Source: Amoebidium appalachense
Taxonomy: Eukaryota > Ichthyosporea
DNA: 64,000 nt
Reading direction: 5' to 3'
Assembly: GCA_963693365.1 (NCBI GenBank)
Contig: CAVNZM010000002.1
Span: forward strand, 10,850,001 to 10,914,000
Part shown: positions 52,890 through 64,000 of the stretch, in pieces
Position numbering within the stretch: position 1 is the first letter of the stretch
How the letters are laid out: each line of letters begins with the position of its first letter
Made by a program: the position numbers and the translations under genes
Notes under the pieces: generated by a model
What the model was told of the DNA's origin: nothing
Database searches by the model: none
Seen by the model: only the letters and a program-made list of their open reading frames with translations

Positions 52890-52949
<60 letters not shown>
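52890..52949. repeat. C homopolymer, about 60 nt
   Basis: One of the longest pure homopolymers in the window, in the gene-free interval before LTN1. Confidence 0.9.
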
Positions 52950-52952
<3 letters not shown>

Positions 52953-54265
52953 CTCCCTTCACAATTCAACACCCATTACCATTCCACCACTATAAAAATC
53001 GCATACACACATCTTGGTGTTCCACTATGCCCATTTATCTCGACGTTTAAATTTGCCACCGTCTATTGATATTTTGGATGTGTTGGTGTGGTGCAAGCAA
53101 GCCAATTCGGCATGCACATGCACCATGTAACGGGTGGCTGTGCGGCTGCACGTAAGTATCTATGTCTGCTTCCTTACACTGTGTAGGCCTCGTGTACCAT
53201 CTGCCGGTCTAACTGGCCTAGGCTCGTGTGTGCCAACATGTGTGTGCTTTTCGATTGACTCTCAGTACGACGTGTACTAGTTACTGTTTAACGTGTTCGT
53301 GTAACATAGCCAGTGTGGTCACAGTGGTGATATACAATGGTGCACAGCCGATTTATATACCTTTGCAGGCAAATAAAGGAGGGTAGTGGTGGCGGTGGCG
53401 GGCGGGTGGGAGTCGGGGGAGGCCTAGGGGAGGGAGAGGGGGAGGGGGGGGGGGGGGGGGGGGGGGGGGGAGGGGGGGAATGAAGTGATGGCGTGTGTTC
53501 GTGCGTGCGTCCCTACTACATGCCTTCCTGTGGGTATGGCTATATGCATGCCAGAGCGTGTGTTCACCTAGGGAACTCCTTCCCACCCATCAAGCTGCCA
53601 CCGGTCACCACTACCTCCCCTGGTGGGAGTGAACAATGATTGCGGAAGGCTGCACACGGGGCCAATATTTAAGCAGCACCGGACATCTTCAGGGTTAACT
53701 TTGTTCGTGTCGCCTCAGTCTTGCTGCATGCATCCCCATGCCCCCCCCCCCCCCCCCCCTCTCTTCATAAAGAAAAAAAGAAGTAATACAAAAATTGTCA
53801 GTATCAAACAGACATATGTGGGCCTGCATCGTGATTGGTTCTAATAGTAGAGGCAGGGGCCAGCCCTGCGCTATTCATTCTCATGACCTCAGTCTGTCAC
53901 AGCAACCCTACTGTAATCGATCCCCCCCCCCCCCCCCCCCCCCCCCAAAATGCTGCAAGTGGAGCCCCACAAAACTGCGACAACATGTTGTGCCTAATCC
54001 TTCGGGACATGTCGACACAACACGGCTCTGTTTGAGGCTGTGTGCCGAAAAATGCTGTGAAATTTTCACACACCAACGGTCGTCACTAGTGCCAACGACA
54101 AGTCAAAAGCAAGAAAATAGGAACAGCAAACTCAATCTCATGCAAATCTAAACCACACCGAGTCCCATTCATGCCCAAATCATTGGAGAAAACAAACAAA
54201 CAGTAACCAGTAGACCGATAGCGCAGCCAATAATGCCCAACTCCACCACCATGATCTCTAGCCAA

Positions 54266-64000
<9,735 letters not shown>

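Larger units (their letters stand above)
51708..54265. other. No recognised gene; repeats between CBS gene and LTN1
   Basis: Tail-to-tail interval of about 2.6 kb. It contains a degenerate tandem repeat (51714-51905), a G-rich tract at 52204-52258, a C homopolymer of about 60 nt at 52890-52949, G-rich DNA at 53430-53475 and C tracts at 53741-53760 and 53922-53946. Unique AT-rich stretches lie between. I find no exon with homology or phase support here, although undiscovered 3' exons of the CBS gene could be present. Confidence 0.4.

Overview
The window is nuclear DNA of an intron-dense eukaryote. Eight spliced protein genes can be traced exon by exon from homology, reading phase and splice sites, with no operons, no bacterial ribosome-binding sites and no RNA genes that I can see. 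Exons are short, GC-rich and rich in CTG, GTG and GCC codons. Introns and some intergenic DNA are packed with (GT)n/(AC)n tracts, C or G homopolymers up to about 60 nt, and minisatellites. Donors are mostly GTGCGT, GTACGT or GTGNGT rather than GTAAGT, and four introns appear to use GC donors. This suggests a microbial eukaryote such as a green alga, haptophyte or other protist. I cannot name the species.

Layout: (1) 1-6387, minus: cytosolic-type alanyl-tRNA synthetase, whose 3' end lies off the left edge. (2) 6691-9363, plus: a three-exon P-loop GTPase, divergent from AlaRS. (3) 10426-18929, minus: a 15-exon, 473-residue protein I do not recognise. (4) 19448-24395, plus: SURF1, the cytochrome c oxidase assembly factor, in nine exons. 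(5) 24851-38273, minus: 2-oxoglutarate dehydrogenase E1 (OGDH) in 27 exons, convergent with SURF1. (6) 39190-40341, plus: a small unrecognised protein with a His/Gln-rich tail. (7) 41441-45343, minus: an RWDD3-like RWD-domain protein in seven exons. (8) 47982-51707, plus: a CBS-domain protein. (9) 54266-64000, minus: the C-terminal half of the E3 ligase listerin (LTN1), ending in its RING finger. Its 5' part lies off the right edge.

SURF1 and OGDH are both mitochondrial. AlaRS and LTN1 both serve translation or its quality control. I see no sign that neighbours are co-regulated beyond sharing divergent promoters. Most intergenic promoter regions are AT-richer, free of microsatellites and carry CCAAT boxes.

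Main oddities: (CA)n tracts run directly into the CAG of most listerin acceptors; GC-AG introns; an approximately 153 bp dispersed repeat in introns of two genes with a decayed third copy; a duplicated exon start in OGDH; an OGDH lacking the usual N-terminal segment; two single-base frameshifts (AlaRS, LTN1) that look like sequence errors; and a 48-bp minisatellite of about 22 units inside an intron that is open in several frames. Most long reading frames in this window are translations of simple repeats and are not genes.
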